From Bryobacterales bacterium (GTDB lineage: Bacteria > Acidobacteriota > Terriglobia > Bryobacterales > Bryobacteraceae), in contig JADZBH010000053.1 of assembly GCA_020852175.1 (NCBI GenBank), positions 55,020 through 119,019 on the forward strand: 64,000 bases of DNA. Reading direction: 5' to 3'. The translations under genes were made by a program, and so were the position numbers. The notes below the pieces were generated by a model. The model had not been told where the DNA came from, ran no database searches, and was given only the letters and a program-made list of their open reading frames with translations. This document shows, in pieces, positions 26,460-35,816 of the stretch (its first letter is position 1; every line of letters starts with the position of its first letter).

Positions 26460-27818
26460 TTAACTCCACCAGGCGAGCAGATCGAGGAAGGCGGCGAAGC
26501 TGGGCGCCTCCCACAACGTCCACAACGTGATAATCACCGACATCGTGCCCGCGGTCGACAGCGCGGTCTTCCACCACACCGGCTTGGGCGCGCGTTTCCC
26601 CAGCAGTTCCTTGCGGTGCTCCCACCAGATATTGGCCGTCACCAGCACGCCGAAGATGCACCAGAAGGCGGTGTCCACCGGATGGAGCAGGACCGAGCCG
26701 CGCAGCCAGAAGAACTGGTAGGAGTGCAGCGCCCAGGTGACGGCGAACACGGCCAGCGTGCCCACGATCTTGGCCCGTAACTGCCCGCTTTTCCGCAGCC
26801 GGAAGAACACGGGGAAGTAGACCACCTTCACCATGAAGTCCTTCCAATAGATGTTCACGCGGCGCCAGTAGTCCGTGAAACTGCTCGACAGCATGTACTT
26901 GCGGTTTGTTTCCGGAAGGTCGTAGCCAAACAGGTGCAGCATTCCGATGGTGAGATGGAACTGGCCGGAGACGCGTGTGTAGAGCAGGAAGGTGAGCAGC
27001 ATGTAGTAGACCAGGCTGCCCGCCGAATGAACGCCCTCGGCCAGCACTGCGTCGCGCAGGTGGAAGGCGATGCGGTAAAAGATCAACTGCGTCACGCCGC
27101 GCGCCATCCAGTGGATGCCTTTTTGCGCCACCTCGTGAATGTCGCGGCGCTGGTAGCCCAGGCGCATCGTGTTGTAGTCCACCACCGGCATCAGAGGGAA
27201 GATGTAGTTCGGCAGCAGGAAGAAATACGCCAGGTAGCCCAGCAGCGGGGGCTTCTCCTTCATGTGCTTCAGATCGTGCATGTAGACGATCATGCGGCAC
27301 ATGAAGATGGAGCCGAACATGACCCACAGCGCCTGCGGCGGCGTGATGCCCAGCACGGCCTGGAACAGATTGCGCGTCCCCACCGGGTGCAACGTCAGAT
27401 AGGTGACCCCGGCGAAGGACGTGACGATCAACCCCGTCTTCCACCAGTAGCCAAGCGGAGACCGAATGACGGCGAAGAATGCCGCCGCCGCGGCCAACAG
27501 ACCCGCCGCCACGCGCCAGTCCAGCCAGACAAAGGCGGCGCCGATCGAGGCGGCCACCCAGAAGGTCTCTTTCCAGCGCATGGGCAGCCAGTAGTGCACC
27601 GCGAACAGGCCGAAGGCCGTGTAGCAGAGGTACGGAATGCTCATGTCGGGCCCGCGGTCCTGCCCCACGCGGAACAACTCCATCACGGCGGCCAACAGGG
27701 CCAGTTGCCCGGCCAGCAGGAGAAATCCGCCAAGGCGCGGTACGGAGACCGGTGGTGGGTTCGCGGCTTGCGTGGCAAGCCTGGGCGATGCGGCGGCTGC
27801 GGTTATAGTCCCAGACAT
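26460..27818 (-). CDS. MBOAT-family membrane O-acyltransferase (DltB-like)
   Basis: A 452-aa polytopic protein with about ten membrane helices. Family features: the segment around FTDYWRRVNIYWKDFMVKVV (MBOAT Trp/Arg-rich motif) and the invariant histidine, here H365 in TWALHSYQFF. MBOATs of this group (DltB, AlgI, PatA) take an acyl group from a cytoplasmic carrier and pass it across the membrane. The start ATG 27818 is chosen because the next upstream candidates lie deep in the acyl-CoA dehydrogenase gene; it overlaps that gene by 16 bp. The acceptor outside the cell is unknown. Confidence 0.9.
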   Translation of the reverse strand: MSGTITAAAASPRLATQAANPPPVSVPRLGGFLLLAGQLALLAAVMELFRVGQDRGPDMSIPYLCYTAFGLFAVHYWLPMRWKETFWVAASIGAAFVWLDWRVAAGLLAAAAAFFAVIRSPLGYWWKTGLIVTSFAGVTYLTLHPVGTRNLFQAVLGITPPQALWVMFGSIFMCRMIVYMHDLKHMKEKPPLLGYLAYFFLLPNYIFPLMPVVDYNTMRLGYQRRDIHEVAQKGIHWMARGVTQLIFYRIAFHLRDAVLAEGVHSAGSLVYYMLLTFLLYTRVSGQFHLTIGMLHLFGYDLPETNRKYMLSSSFTDYWRRVNIYWKDFMVKVVYFPVFFRLRKSGQLRAKIVGTLAVFAVTWALHSYQFFWLRGSVLLHPVDTAFWCIFGVLVTANIWWEHRKELLGKRAPKPVWWKTALSTAGTMSVIITLWTLWEAPSFAAFLDLLAWWS

Positions 27819-28951
27819 TTCGCGATGATGTTCCTTTGGATTTCGGAGGTGCCCGAGTACAACGTGCTGCCGACGGCATCCCGCAGGTCCCGTTCCACGC
27901 CCTGCTCGGTGGTGTATCCGTAGCCGCCGAAGAGCTGGATCAGATCCAGGCTCGACTTCACATAGCACTCCGAAACATAGAGTTTCGCCATGGCTGCTTC
28001 CAGATCGGCCGCCTTGCCCGAATCTTTCAGCTCGCCAATGCGGCGCACCAGAGGCCGGCATGTCTCCAGGCGCAGTTTCATATCCACGATCCGGTTAGCC
28101 ACCGACTGGAACTTCCCGATGGACTTGCCGAACTGCTTGCGCGTCTGGCAATGGGCGATGGCTTTTTCCAGTTGCCGGCGCATCACACCCAGACAATTCG
28201 CCAGGATGCAGCCCCGCTCCCACTCCATGGCGCATTCGAAAACCTGCGCGCCGCGTCCTTCGCGGCCCAGCCGGTTGGCCAGCGGGATTTCACAGTCCTC
28301 GAAAATCACTTCGCCCATCGGCGACGTGCGCAGGCCCATCTTGTCGATGTGCTTGCCGACCGTGACTCCGGGCGTCGAGCGCGGCACCACGAAAGAGGTG
28401 ATGCCCATGGGGCCCAGCGCCGGATCCAGCGTCGCGTAGGCGACGAAGACATCGGCCACCTGGGCGTTCGTGCAGAAGGTCTTCGTGCCGTTCAGAACAT
28501 AAGATGTGGCCGTCTTCACCGCGCGCGTGCGCATGGCGAAGATATCCGATCCCGCGTCCGGTTCGCTGCCCGCATTGGCCCCGATCCATTCGCCGGAAGC
28601 CATGCGCGGCAGATACTCCTGCTTCTGCTCCGCCGTGCCGTAGATGAGCACCGGAATCACGTTGGTCCACAGATGAGCATTCGCCGAGAAGAGAAGCCCC
28701 TGGTCCGCGATGGCGTATCCCAGCGTCTCCATCACGGCGATCACGTCGCCCAGGCCCAACCCCAGTCCGCCATGGCTTGCCGGAACCGGCATGCCGAACA
28801 GGCCGAATTCAGCCAGTTGCTTCCAACCCGCCCGGTTGAATTCGCCTTCGGCTTCGCCCGTGGGACGATCCTCCGGAAATGCTCTCCTGCCAAACTCCAA
28901 GGCCGCACGGATCAGTTCTTCCCGCTCCGTGCTCATCCCGCTCGCAGTCAT
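27803..28951 (-). CDS. Acyl-CoA dehydrogenase family protein, predicted prolyl-carrier-protein oxidase (PltE/RedW-like)
   Basis: A 382-aa flavoprotein of the acyl-CoA dehydrogenase family: NAGSEPDAGSDIFAMRTRA, KTFCTNAQVADVFVAYA, and C-terminal QLFGGYGYTTEQ and SGTSEIQRNIIAK. The medium-chain-type catalytic Glu (YEGT) is replaced (LYSGT), but E245 in EWERGCILA sits where isovaleryl-CoA dehydrogenase and, as I recall, prolyl-carrier oxidases hold the base. Together with the proline-type ligase and carrier it fits four-electron oxidation of prolyl-S-carrier to pyrrole-2-carboxyl-S-carrier. It is the first gene of the operon. A true CoA substrate is the alternative. Confidence 0.85.
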   Translation of the reverse strand: MTASGMSTEREELIRAALEFGRRAFPEDRPTGEAEGEFNRAGWKQLAEFGLFGMPVPASHGGLGLGLGDVIAVMETLGYAIADQGLLFSANAHLWTNVIPVLIYGTAEQKQEYLPRMASGEWIGANAGSEPDAGSDIFAMRTRAVKTATSYVLNGTKTFCTNAQVADVFVAYATLDPALGPMGITSFVVPRSTPGVTVGKHIDKMGLRTSPMGEVIFEDCEIPLANRLGREGRGAQVFECAMEWERGCILANCLGVMRRQLEKAIAHCQTRKQFGKSIGKFQSVANRIVDMKLRLETCRPLVRRIGELKDSGKAADLEAAMAKLYVSECYVKSSLDLIQLFGGYGYTTEQGVERDLRDAVGSTLYSGTSEIQRNIIAKCLGL

Positions 28952-29032
28952 CGTGCATGGGAATCAAGCAAGCTGCGTGCCAATCGGCGAGGATCGTCCA
29001 AGTTATTTTGTATGTTTGAGTTAGGGACGTCT

Positions 29033-29060
29033 TTGGGGGGATTTCCCCAAGCCTGGGGAA
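29033..29060. promoter_or_regulatory. Two overlapping, mutually exclusive hairpins upstream of the dehydrogenase-MBOAT operon
   Basis: TTGGGG (29033-29038) can pair with CCCCAA (29045-29050). TTCCCCA (29043-29049) can instead pair with TGGGGAA (29054-29060) across a four-base loop. The two helices share bases, so only one can form. They lie about 85-110 bp before the first gene of the minus-strand operon, in a 239-bp spacer (28952-29190). They could act in a leader RNA, as an operator, or be chance; nothing else in the spacer is clear. Confidence 0.3.
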
Positions 29061-29190
29061 AAACATCGGGACTCAATCCGAGAGACCGGGACTGGAAACG
29101 GCTCCCGGCGGGCGGTTCCCTGGACCCACGATGACTACTATGGGGTACCGGGTCAGTCTAAGGCCTTAGGCCCAGCGTAGAGACTTCGCC

Positions 29191-30441
29191 TCACTCGTGC
29201 CGCAGCGCTTCCACCGGATCCAGTTGCGCCGCTTTCACGGCGGGCCACACGCCGAAGAACACCCCCACGAACACGCTTACGCCCAACCCGGCCGCCACGG
29301 CCGACATCGGCACCTCGGAGGGCAGCGAAGGCACCAGCACGCCGATCAGCATCGTGGTCAGGACGGCGAACACCAGTCCGGCCACGCCGCCCAGTCCGGT
29401 CAGCGTGATCGCCTCCATGAGGAACTGCACGACGATGTCGAACTTGCGGGCCCCGATCGCCTTGCGGATGCCGATCTCGCGCGTGCGTTCGGTCACGCTG
29501 ACCAGCATGATGTTCATCACGCCGATGCCGCCCACCAGCAGTCCCAGCCCCGAGATGGCGATGGAGACGATCAGAATCACGCCGGTGAGCGAATCGAACT
29601 GCGCGATGATCTGGTCGGCCGTCGAGATGTTGAAGTCGTCCGGTGCGTCCCGAGGCAGGCGGCGGATGCGGCGCAGAGCCGCGCGCAACTCCTCGATGGC
29701 CGATTCGCGTTGCCCTTCGCGCGCCTGGAAGACGATCAGGTAACGGTCCGAAGCCGGATAGCGCATCTCGACGGTCCGTCTGGGAATCGTGATCTCGGTG
29801 TCGAGTCCGTTTTCACCGAAGAAGCCGCCCTTGGCCAGGGTGAACACGCCCACCACGCGAAACTCCGCCCCATCCAGCATGAACGTCTTGCCCGCCGCGC
29901 CGCCGGCGGGGAACAGCGCGTCGGCGATATTGGCGCCGAGCACGGCCACTTTGTCTCCTCTCGCCGCTTCGGCAGGCGTGTAGACGCGCCCCTCGCGCAA
30001 TTCGCGCGGCACGATGAGAAAGCCCTCGTAGTCGTCTCCAGCCAGCGACAGGTTGTCGCTTTCAAAGCCGGGCACCTTCGCCGTCAACGGACGGCCGTTG
30101 GAGACCAACGACGGAAAGACGGTCACGGCGGCGCGCGCCACCGAGGGCGACAACCGCGCCAGTTGCTCGGCGTATTCCGGTTTGAGCGGCCGCCGCCGCC
30201 GCTCGTTCAACTTGCCTTCCCCCTGTGGCGTGCCGCTGACGCGCGACACGAAAATGTTGTTCGGGCCGAACTCCTCGAAGAAGACGACAATGCCTTTGCG
30301 CAGTCCCGTGAGAAGGCTCGACACCGTCACCACGGTCGTGATGCCGATGACGATGCCGAGAATGGTCAGGCCCGAACGGAAACGGTGCGTCCACACCGCG
30401 TCGATGGCCATGTTGAAGTTTTCGCGCGTGGAAAGTTGCAT
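29191..30441 (-). CDS. ABC transporter permease, MacB type
   Basis: A 416-aa membrane protein with the MacB plan: one N-terminal helix (LTILGIVIGITTVVTVSSLL), a large periplasmic MacB_PCD domain (about 45-280) and a FtsX-type three-helix C-terminus (MNIMLVSVTERTREIGIRKA; MEAITLTGLGGVAGLVFAV). Such permeases export substrates or transmit force to periplasmic partners rather than open a classical channel. It follows a second, similar permease by 15 bp. No ATPase or periplasmic adaptor is encoded beside it. Confidence 0.88.
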   Translation of the reverse strand: MQLSTRENFNMAIDAVWTHRFRSGLTILGIVIGITTVVTVSSLLTGLRKGIVVFFEEFGPNNIFVSRVSGTPQGEGKLNERRRRPLKPEYAEQLARLSPSVARAAVTVFPSLVSNGRPLTAKVPGFESDNLSLAGDDYEGFLIVPRELREGRVYTPAEAARGDKVAVLGANIADALFPAGGAAGKTFMLDGAEFRVVGVFTLAKGGFFGENGLDTEITIPRRTVEMRYPASDRYLIVFQAREGQRESAIEELRAALRRIRRLPRDAPDDFNISTADQIIAQFDSLTGVILIVSIAISGLGLLVGGIGVMNIMLVSVTERTREIGIRKAIGARKFDIVVQFLMEAITLTGLGGVAGLVFAVLTTMLIGVLVPSLPSEVPMSAVAAGLGVSVFVGVFFGVWPAVKAAQLDPVEALRHE

Positions 30442-30456
30442 CCGGTCTCCGTCACG

Positions 30457-31731
<1,275 letters not shown>

Positions 31732-31858
31732 ATGGGTTGGGTTCGCCTGGACAAGCCCCAGGTTGCCGCGCTCGGCGTGGTGTAGCAAACTGGATACTCC
31801 AGGATACGGGGTTTTTTCGGGTTTGAAAAATCCGCCGGAAACGGGATCTCACAAGATA

Positions 31859-33208
31859 ATGCTGGCAACGGTTACACGGAACGGGGCCGAGGTGGGCGTA
31901 TTCAGCGCGCCAAGCCTGCCATTTGAGATCGAGATCGCACTGGATGTTCTCGAGGAGATCCGCCATCGTGCCGAAGAGGGATTCCTGCGCATTGGCCACG
32001 GCGGCCTGGAATTTGGCGGCGTGCTCTACGGACAATTTTCCGGAAGCGTGCTGCGCATCCTGGAATGGCGCGAACTGGAGATCGAACATGCGCTCGGTCC
32101 CAGCTTTGTATTGGGCGAGGCGGACAAACGGCAACTGGAGTCGATGATCCGGCAACCCGAGCCCGCCCTGGCCGGATTGGAGGCTGCCGGCTGGTGGGTG
32201 TCGCACGGCCGCGGCGAGGTGGATTTGCGCGCGCAGGATGTGGAACTGCATGAAGCCCTCTTCCCGAGGCCTTTCCATGTGGCGCTCGTCATCAAACCCG
32301 TTCGCATGGCGCCGGCCCTGGCCTGGTTCTTTGGACGCAACGCCGAAGGCGCTGTCCCGGCGGCCGCCGGAGCGCCGCCCGTTGAGTTGCGTTCCAACGC
32401 GAGCGCCCTCATCCGGCCGCCGCGCGCCACCGCCGCCCGCAGAACGCTGGGTGGCGGTCCATCGCAAGCCACCGGACAGGCGCCTCTGGCGCCGCCGCGT
32501 CCCATGGGCGCACGCCGCCAGGAGCCATTTCCGGAATCGTCCAGCGCGGCACCGCCCGCCGGCCCAATCGGCTCCTCCTCCGCCTCTCCCGCGGCTGAAC
32601 CAGGAACAGCGTCTTCCCAGCCGCTGGAAAGCATCCCTGCGTTCCTCGAAGCGGTCCCTCCCGCCGGACGCGGTTTCCGTTGGGGGCTGTTCTCCGTGCT
32701 GGCGCTCGTCTCCATCCTGGTGTTTTCGTTCGCGCTCTACCTGCCTCGCCTGATTCCAACCGGCTCTTCTTCGCTCGGGCTGCGCATCGAGGAGAACGGC
32801 AACTTGCTCCAGGTCCTTTGGAACCAGTCCAGTCCGAGAGTGCTCTCGGCCGATTCCGGCTCTCTGCAAATCACCGACGGCGGCAACGTGCAGGACATCC
32901 GGCTGGACAGGGAAGAGCTGGCCGCTGGCACGCTGAGCTATCTGCGTAGCGGCGGGGACGTGAAGGTGAGCCTGCGGCTCATGGACGGAGGCCGTGTCGC
33001 CGCCGAGGAGTTCACGCGGTACCTCGGTCCGGCCACAGCTCCGGGCGGATCATCCGCGGGTTCCCCGGCCGGCGGCGGTGAGGCCGTGCGTACCGAGATG
33101 CGCGCCGAGGAGCGCCGCCTCGACGAAGCGTTGCGCCAGGAAGCCATCCGCAAGCAACGCCTGGAAGAGTCGATCCGGATCCTGGAAAAACAGCTTCCGA
33201 ACCGGTGA
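31859..33208 (+). CDS. MPN/JAB-like domain protein with transmembrane helix and C-terminal coiled coil
   Basis: A 449-aa protein of unusual composition. Residues about 20-150 resemble an MPN/JAB (JAMM) domain: GLEFGGVLYG matches the E-x-x-G-x-L-x-G start, and GWWVSHGRGEVDLRAQD matches the metal motif region. The first His and the Ser of H-x-H-x7-S-x2-D are replaced (VSH, R), so metallopeptidase activity is doubtful. A Pro/Ala/Ser-rich linker leads to one membrane helix (LFSVLALVSILVFSFALYL), an extracytoplasmic beta-rich segment, and a charged coiled coil (RAEERRLDEALRQEAIRKQR). ATG 31859 gives a normal N-terminus. Function unknown. Confidence 0.65.
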   Translation: MLATVTRNGAEVGVFSAPSLPFEIEIALDVLEEIRHRAEEGFLRIGHGGLEFGGVLYGQFSGSVLRILEWRELEIEHALGPSFVLGEADKRQLESMIRQPEPALAGLEAAGWWVSHGRGEVDLRAQDVELHEALFPRPFHVALVIKPVRMAPALAWFFGRNAEGAVPAAAGAPPVELRSNASALIRPPRATAARRTLGGGPSQATGQAPLAPPRPMGARRQEPFPESSSAAPPAGPIGSSSASPAAEPGTASSQPLESIPAFLEAVPPAGRGFRWGLFSVLALVSILVFSFALYLPRLIPTGSSSLGLRIEENGNLLQVLWNQSSPRVLSADSGSLQITDGGNVQDIRLDREELAAGTLSYLRSGGDVKVSLRLMDGGRVAAEEFTRYLGPATAPGGSSAGSPAGGGEAVRTEMRAEERRLDEALRQEAIRKQRLEESIRILEKQLPNR

Positions 33209-33229
33209 TTCTCCCTCCGCCTGTCTCCG

Positions 33230-33256
33230 TCAAGATTCTCACTGCCGCGCCGATGA
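33230..33256 (+). promoter_or_regulatory. Putative sigma-28 (FliA) promoter of motAB
   Basis: TCAA at 33230-33233, a 15-bp spacer, and GCCGATGA at 33249-33256. The E. coli FliA consensus is TAAA-N15-GCCGATAA, so 10 of 12 positions and the spacing agree. It starts 21 bp after the stop of the MPN-domain gene and about 100 bp before motA. fliA itself is encoded at 17469, so the factor is present. Confidence 0.55.
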
Positions 33257-33357
33257 GAAACCCGTAGGCGGCCTTCCCGGAACACCCCGATATGCCGGGC
33301 AGGATCACCTACTCCAAGGGGAGATTGGGCTCGAAAGGACACTGGGAAGCAGGGCTC

Positions 33358-34221
33358 ATGTTCGCAATTATAGGTATTGTCATCGTGATCGGAGCCGTGA
33401 TCGGCGGCTATCTGATGGAGCACGGCGTGCTCAGCGTGCTGGTGCAGCCGGCCGAGCTGGTCATTATCGGCGGCGCGGCGTTCGGCACATTGTTCATCGC
33501 CAACCCGATTTCCATCATTAAGAAGCTGTTCGCCGGCATGCTCGCCATTCTAAAGGGGTCGCCGTACACCAAGGACGCCTACCTGGAAACTCTGAAAATG
33601 ATGAACACGCTGTTTCTCTCGGCGCGCAAGCACGGCGCCACGAAACTGGAGGCCGACATCGAGGAGCCGCACAAAAGCGATGTGTTCACCAAGTTCCCCG
33701 CCTTTCTGGCCCAGCATCACGCCGTCGATTTCCTTTGCGACACGCTGCGCATGTCGGTTTCCGGCGGCGTGGACCACTTTTCGCTCGATCAGATGATGGA
33801 ACTCGACATGGAGGTCCACCATCACGGGACGCAGATGCCCATAGGCGCGTTGAACTCGGTGGCCGACAGCCTGCCCGGCCTGGGAATCGTGGCTGCCGTG
33901 CTGGGCGTGGTCATCACGATGGGTTCGCTGGGCGGCCCGCCCGAGGAGATTGGCCACAAGGTGGGGGCGGCGCTGGTGGGCACCTTCCTGGGTATTTTGC
34001 TCTGCTACGGATTTCTCGGTCCGTTGGCGTCGAACATGGCCAAACTCGCCGACGCCGAGGGCCAATACTATAACGTCCTTCGAGTGGGCTCCATCGCCTA
34101 CATCAAGGGCAATGCGCCGATACTCTCGGTGGAGTTCGCCCGCCGCGCCATTCCGCACGAGGTTCGCCCCAGCTTCAAGGAGATGGAAGCGGCGTGCAAG
34201 GGCGGCGGGGCGGCCAGCTAG
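33358..34221 (+). CDS. motA: Flagellar motor stator protein MotA
   Basis: A 287-aa proton-channel subunit of normal MotA length. The N-terminus FAIIGIVIVIGAVIGGYLME, the segment GVLSVLVQPAELVIIGGAAF, and the paired helices GLGIVAAVLGVVITMGSLGG and VGAALVGTFLGILLCYGFLG are diagnostic; the cytoplasmic loop carries the charged torque-generating region. ATG 33358 is chosen over one 22 codons upstream because it fits the family start. motB follows after 11 bp, and a sigma-28-like promoter lies upstream. Confidence 0.96.
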   Translation: MFAIIGIVIVIGAVIGGYLMEHGVLSVLVQPAELVIIGGAAFGTLFIANPISIIKKLFAGMLAILKGSPYTKDAYLETLKMMNTLFLSARKHGATKLEADIEEPHKSDVFTKFPAFLAQHHAVDFLCDTLRMSVSGGVDHFSLDQMMELDMEVHHHGTQMPIGALNSVADSLPGLGIVAAVLGVVITMGSLGGPPEEIGHKVGAALVGTFLGILLCYGFLGPLASNMAKLADAEGQYYNVLRVGSIAYIKGNAPILSVEFARRAIPHEVRPSFKEMEAACKGGGAAS

Positions 34222-34232
34222 CGGAACCAGGC

Positions 34233-35030
34233 ATGGACGAAGAGCAGCAACCAATCATCGTCATCAAGAAGAAGGTGGGCCATGGCGGCCATCACGGCGG
34301 GGCCTGGAAGGTGGCTTATGCCGATTTCGTCACCGCCATGATGGCCTTCTTCATGGTGATGTGGCTGATGAACAGCAACGAGAAGGTCAAGGAGGCCGTG
34401 GCGGGCTATTTCAAGGACCCCGATGGGGCGGGGAAGCAGACCGGCAGCGCCTCGGCCGGGCAGGGCGACTCGCTCAACATCAGCAAGGACAACATGGGCA
34501 ACTTGAAGGACCAGTTGGAGCAGGCCATGAGAAAGATGCCGGACTTTCAACAACTCAAGGACCAGGTCGCCATGACCGTCACGGGCGAGGGGTTGCGGAT
34601 CGAACTGCTGGAAACCGAGCAGGGCATGTTTTTTGAAAGCGGCAGCGCGAGGCCGAGCGCCAGCGGCGAGGTGCTGCTCAGCATGCTCTCCGAACAACTC
34701 GGCGGCCTGCCCAACAACCTGCTGATCGAAGGCCACACCGATTCCAAGCCGTTCGCGGGCGATGGCTCCTACACGAACTGGGAACTCTCCTCGGAACGCG
34801 CCAACAGCGCCCGCCGCCTGATGGAGACGCACGGCTTGCGCGTTGGACAGGTGGCGCAGGTACGCGGCTTCGCCGACCGCAAGTTGCGCGTCTCCGAGGA
34901 TCCGTTGAACCCGTCCAACCGCCGCGTCTCGGTCATCGTGAAATACCTGGAGCCGCCCGCCGGGGCGGCCGCGGAGACCGACGCGCCCGCCGCGCCGAAA
35001 GCGGAAGGCCCCGGCAAGCCAACTCACTGA
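34233..35030 (+). CDS. motB: Flagellar motor stator protein MotB
   Basis: A 265-aa protein: short cytoplasmic tail, one membrane helix with the proton-binding aspartate D31 (AYADFVTAMMAFFMVMWLM), a plug-type linker, and a C-terminal OmpA-like peptidoglycan-binding domain (LLIEGHTDSKPF; NWELSSERANSARRLMETHG; NRRVSVIVKYLE). The tail is Ala/Pro-rich. ATG 34233 gives the standard N-terminus; a frame open from 34194 overlaps motA and adds nothing recognisable. Confidence 0.96.
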   Translation: MDEEQQPIIVIKKKVGHGGHHGGAWKVAYADFVTAMMAFFMVMWLMNSNEKVKEAVAGYFKDPDGAGKQTGSASAGQGDSLNISKDNMGNLKDQLEQAMRKMPDFQQLKDQVAMTVTGEGLRIELLETEQGMFFESGSARPSASGEVLLSMLSEQLGGLPNNLLIEGHTDSKPFAGDGSYTNWELSSERANSARRLMETHGLRVGQVAQVRGFADRKLRVSEDPLNPSNRRVSVIVKYLEPPAGAAAETDAPAAPKAEGPGKPTH

Positions 35031-35082
35031 GGCCGCGGCTCCTGTCGGGGCCATTGCCGCTTGAGGCCACGCGATTCCCGCT

Positions 35083-35742
35083 ATGCTTGTGAGCATGACG
35101 CGTCTGCTGCCTCTGTTTCTGCTCACGCTCGGCTTGGCCAGCGCCCAGGCCCCGCCCCCCGGGCGCATCGAGGCTTTTGGCCACACCTGGCGCGTGCCGG
35201 TAGCGGCGGATTGGAAGTTGGAAACAAAAGATGGTGTTCCTGTTTTGGACCTCATCGTCCCCAGGCCCGCACTGCAACCCCGCCGTCCTTCCCAGTTCGC
35301 CGTCGCCGAAACTCCTGATTTCCTCCGGGGCGTCATCGAACTCGAAGTGAAGAAGGAGCCCGCCACGGCCCGCGACCGCCGCACGTCGCTCATGATCGCC
35401 TATGCCTGGAAGGATCCCGGCCACTTCAACTATGCCCATCTCTCGGTGGACACGGCCGCCGAACAGGTGGTCCACAACGGCATCTTTCATGTGTATGGCG
35501 GCGAGCGCGTGCGCATCTCCTCGCGAGAAGGCCCGGCGTCGCTGCCCGATGAAAACTGGCACAAGGTGCGCCTCGTTTACGATGGCGCCAAGGGGCTGGT
35601 CGAGGTGTTTGTCGATGGCAGGACATCGCCCTCCCTGCGCGCCGTGGACTTGAGCCTTGGCGCGGGCAGGTTCGGTATCGGCAGCTTCTTCGACATGGGT
35701 TCCTTCCGCAATGTGAAAATTACGGGAGAGCCAATAAAATAA
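35083..35742 (+). CDS. Secreted concanavalin-like (LamG/DUF1080-type) protein
   Basis: A 219-aa protein with a signal peptide (RLLPLFLLTLGLASAQA) and a single beta-sandwich domain. The order FLRGVIELEVKKE, LMIAYAWKDPGHFNYAHLSV, ENWHKVRLVYDGAKGLVEVF and GRFGIGSFFDMGSFRNVKI is that of DUF1080/LamG-like concanavalin folds, which often bind or cleave glycans. No catalytic pair can be assigned. ATG 35083 or ATG 35095 could be the start. Stands alone between motB and the RNA candidate. Confidence 0.7.
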   Translation: MLVSMTRLLPLFLLTLGLASAQAPPPGRIEAFGHTWRVPVAADWKLETKDGVPVLDLIVPRPALQPRRPSQFAVAETPDFLRGVIELEVKKEPATARDRRTSLMIAYAWKDPGHFNYAHLSVDTAAEQVVHNGIFHVYGGERVRISSREGPASLPDENWHKVRLVYDGAKGLVEVFVDGRTSPSLRAVDLSLGAGRFGIGSFFDMGSFRNVKITGEPIK

Positions 35743-35780
35743 GGCTACTGATGCATATGCGGTCTATAAACTTTTAGGGG

Positions 35781-35809
35781 TTGACAGATCCTTTAACCGG
35801 GTCCACAAT
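35781..35809 (+). promoter_or_regulatory. Sigma-70-type promoter of the intergenic RNA
   Basis: TTGACA (35781-35786), a perfect -35 element, is followed after exactly 17 bp by CACAAT (35804-35809), a -10 element matching TATAAT at four of six positions. Transcription would start near 35817 and run rightward into a stretch with no plus-strand gene, only the RNA candidate. Confidence 0.55.
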
Positions 35810-35816
35810 GAGGGTG

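Noticed and set aside
26934..27923. Plus-strand open frames opposite the MBOAT and dehydrogenase genes
   Set aside because: Composition rich in His, Gln, Arg with no domain; the minus-strand genes have clear families and ribosome sites.
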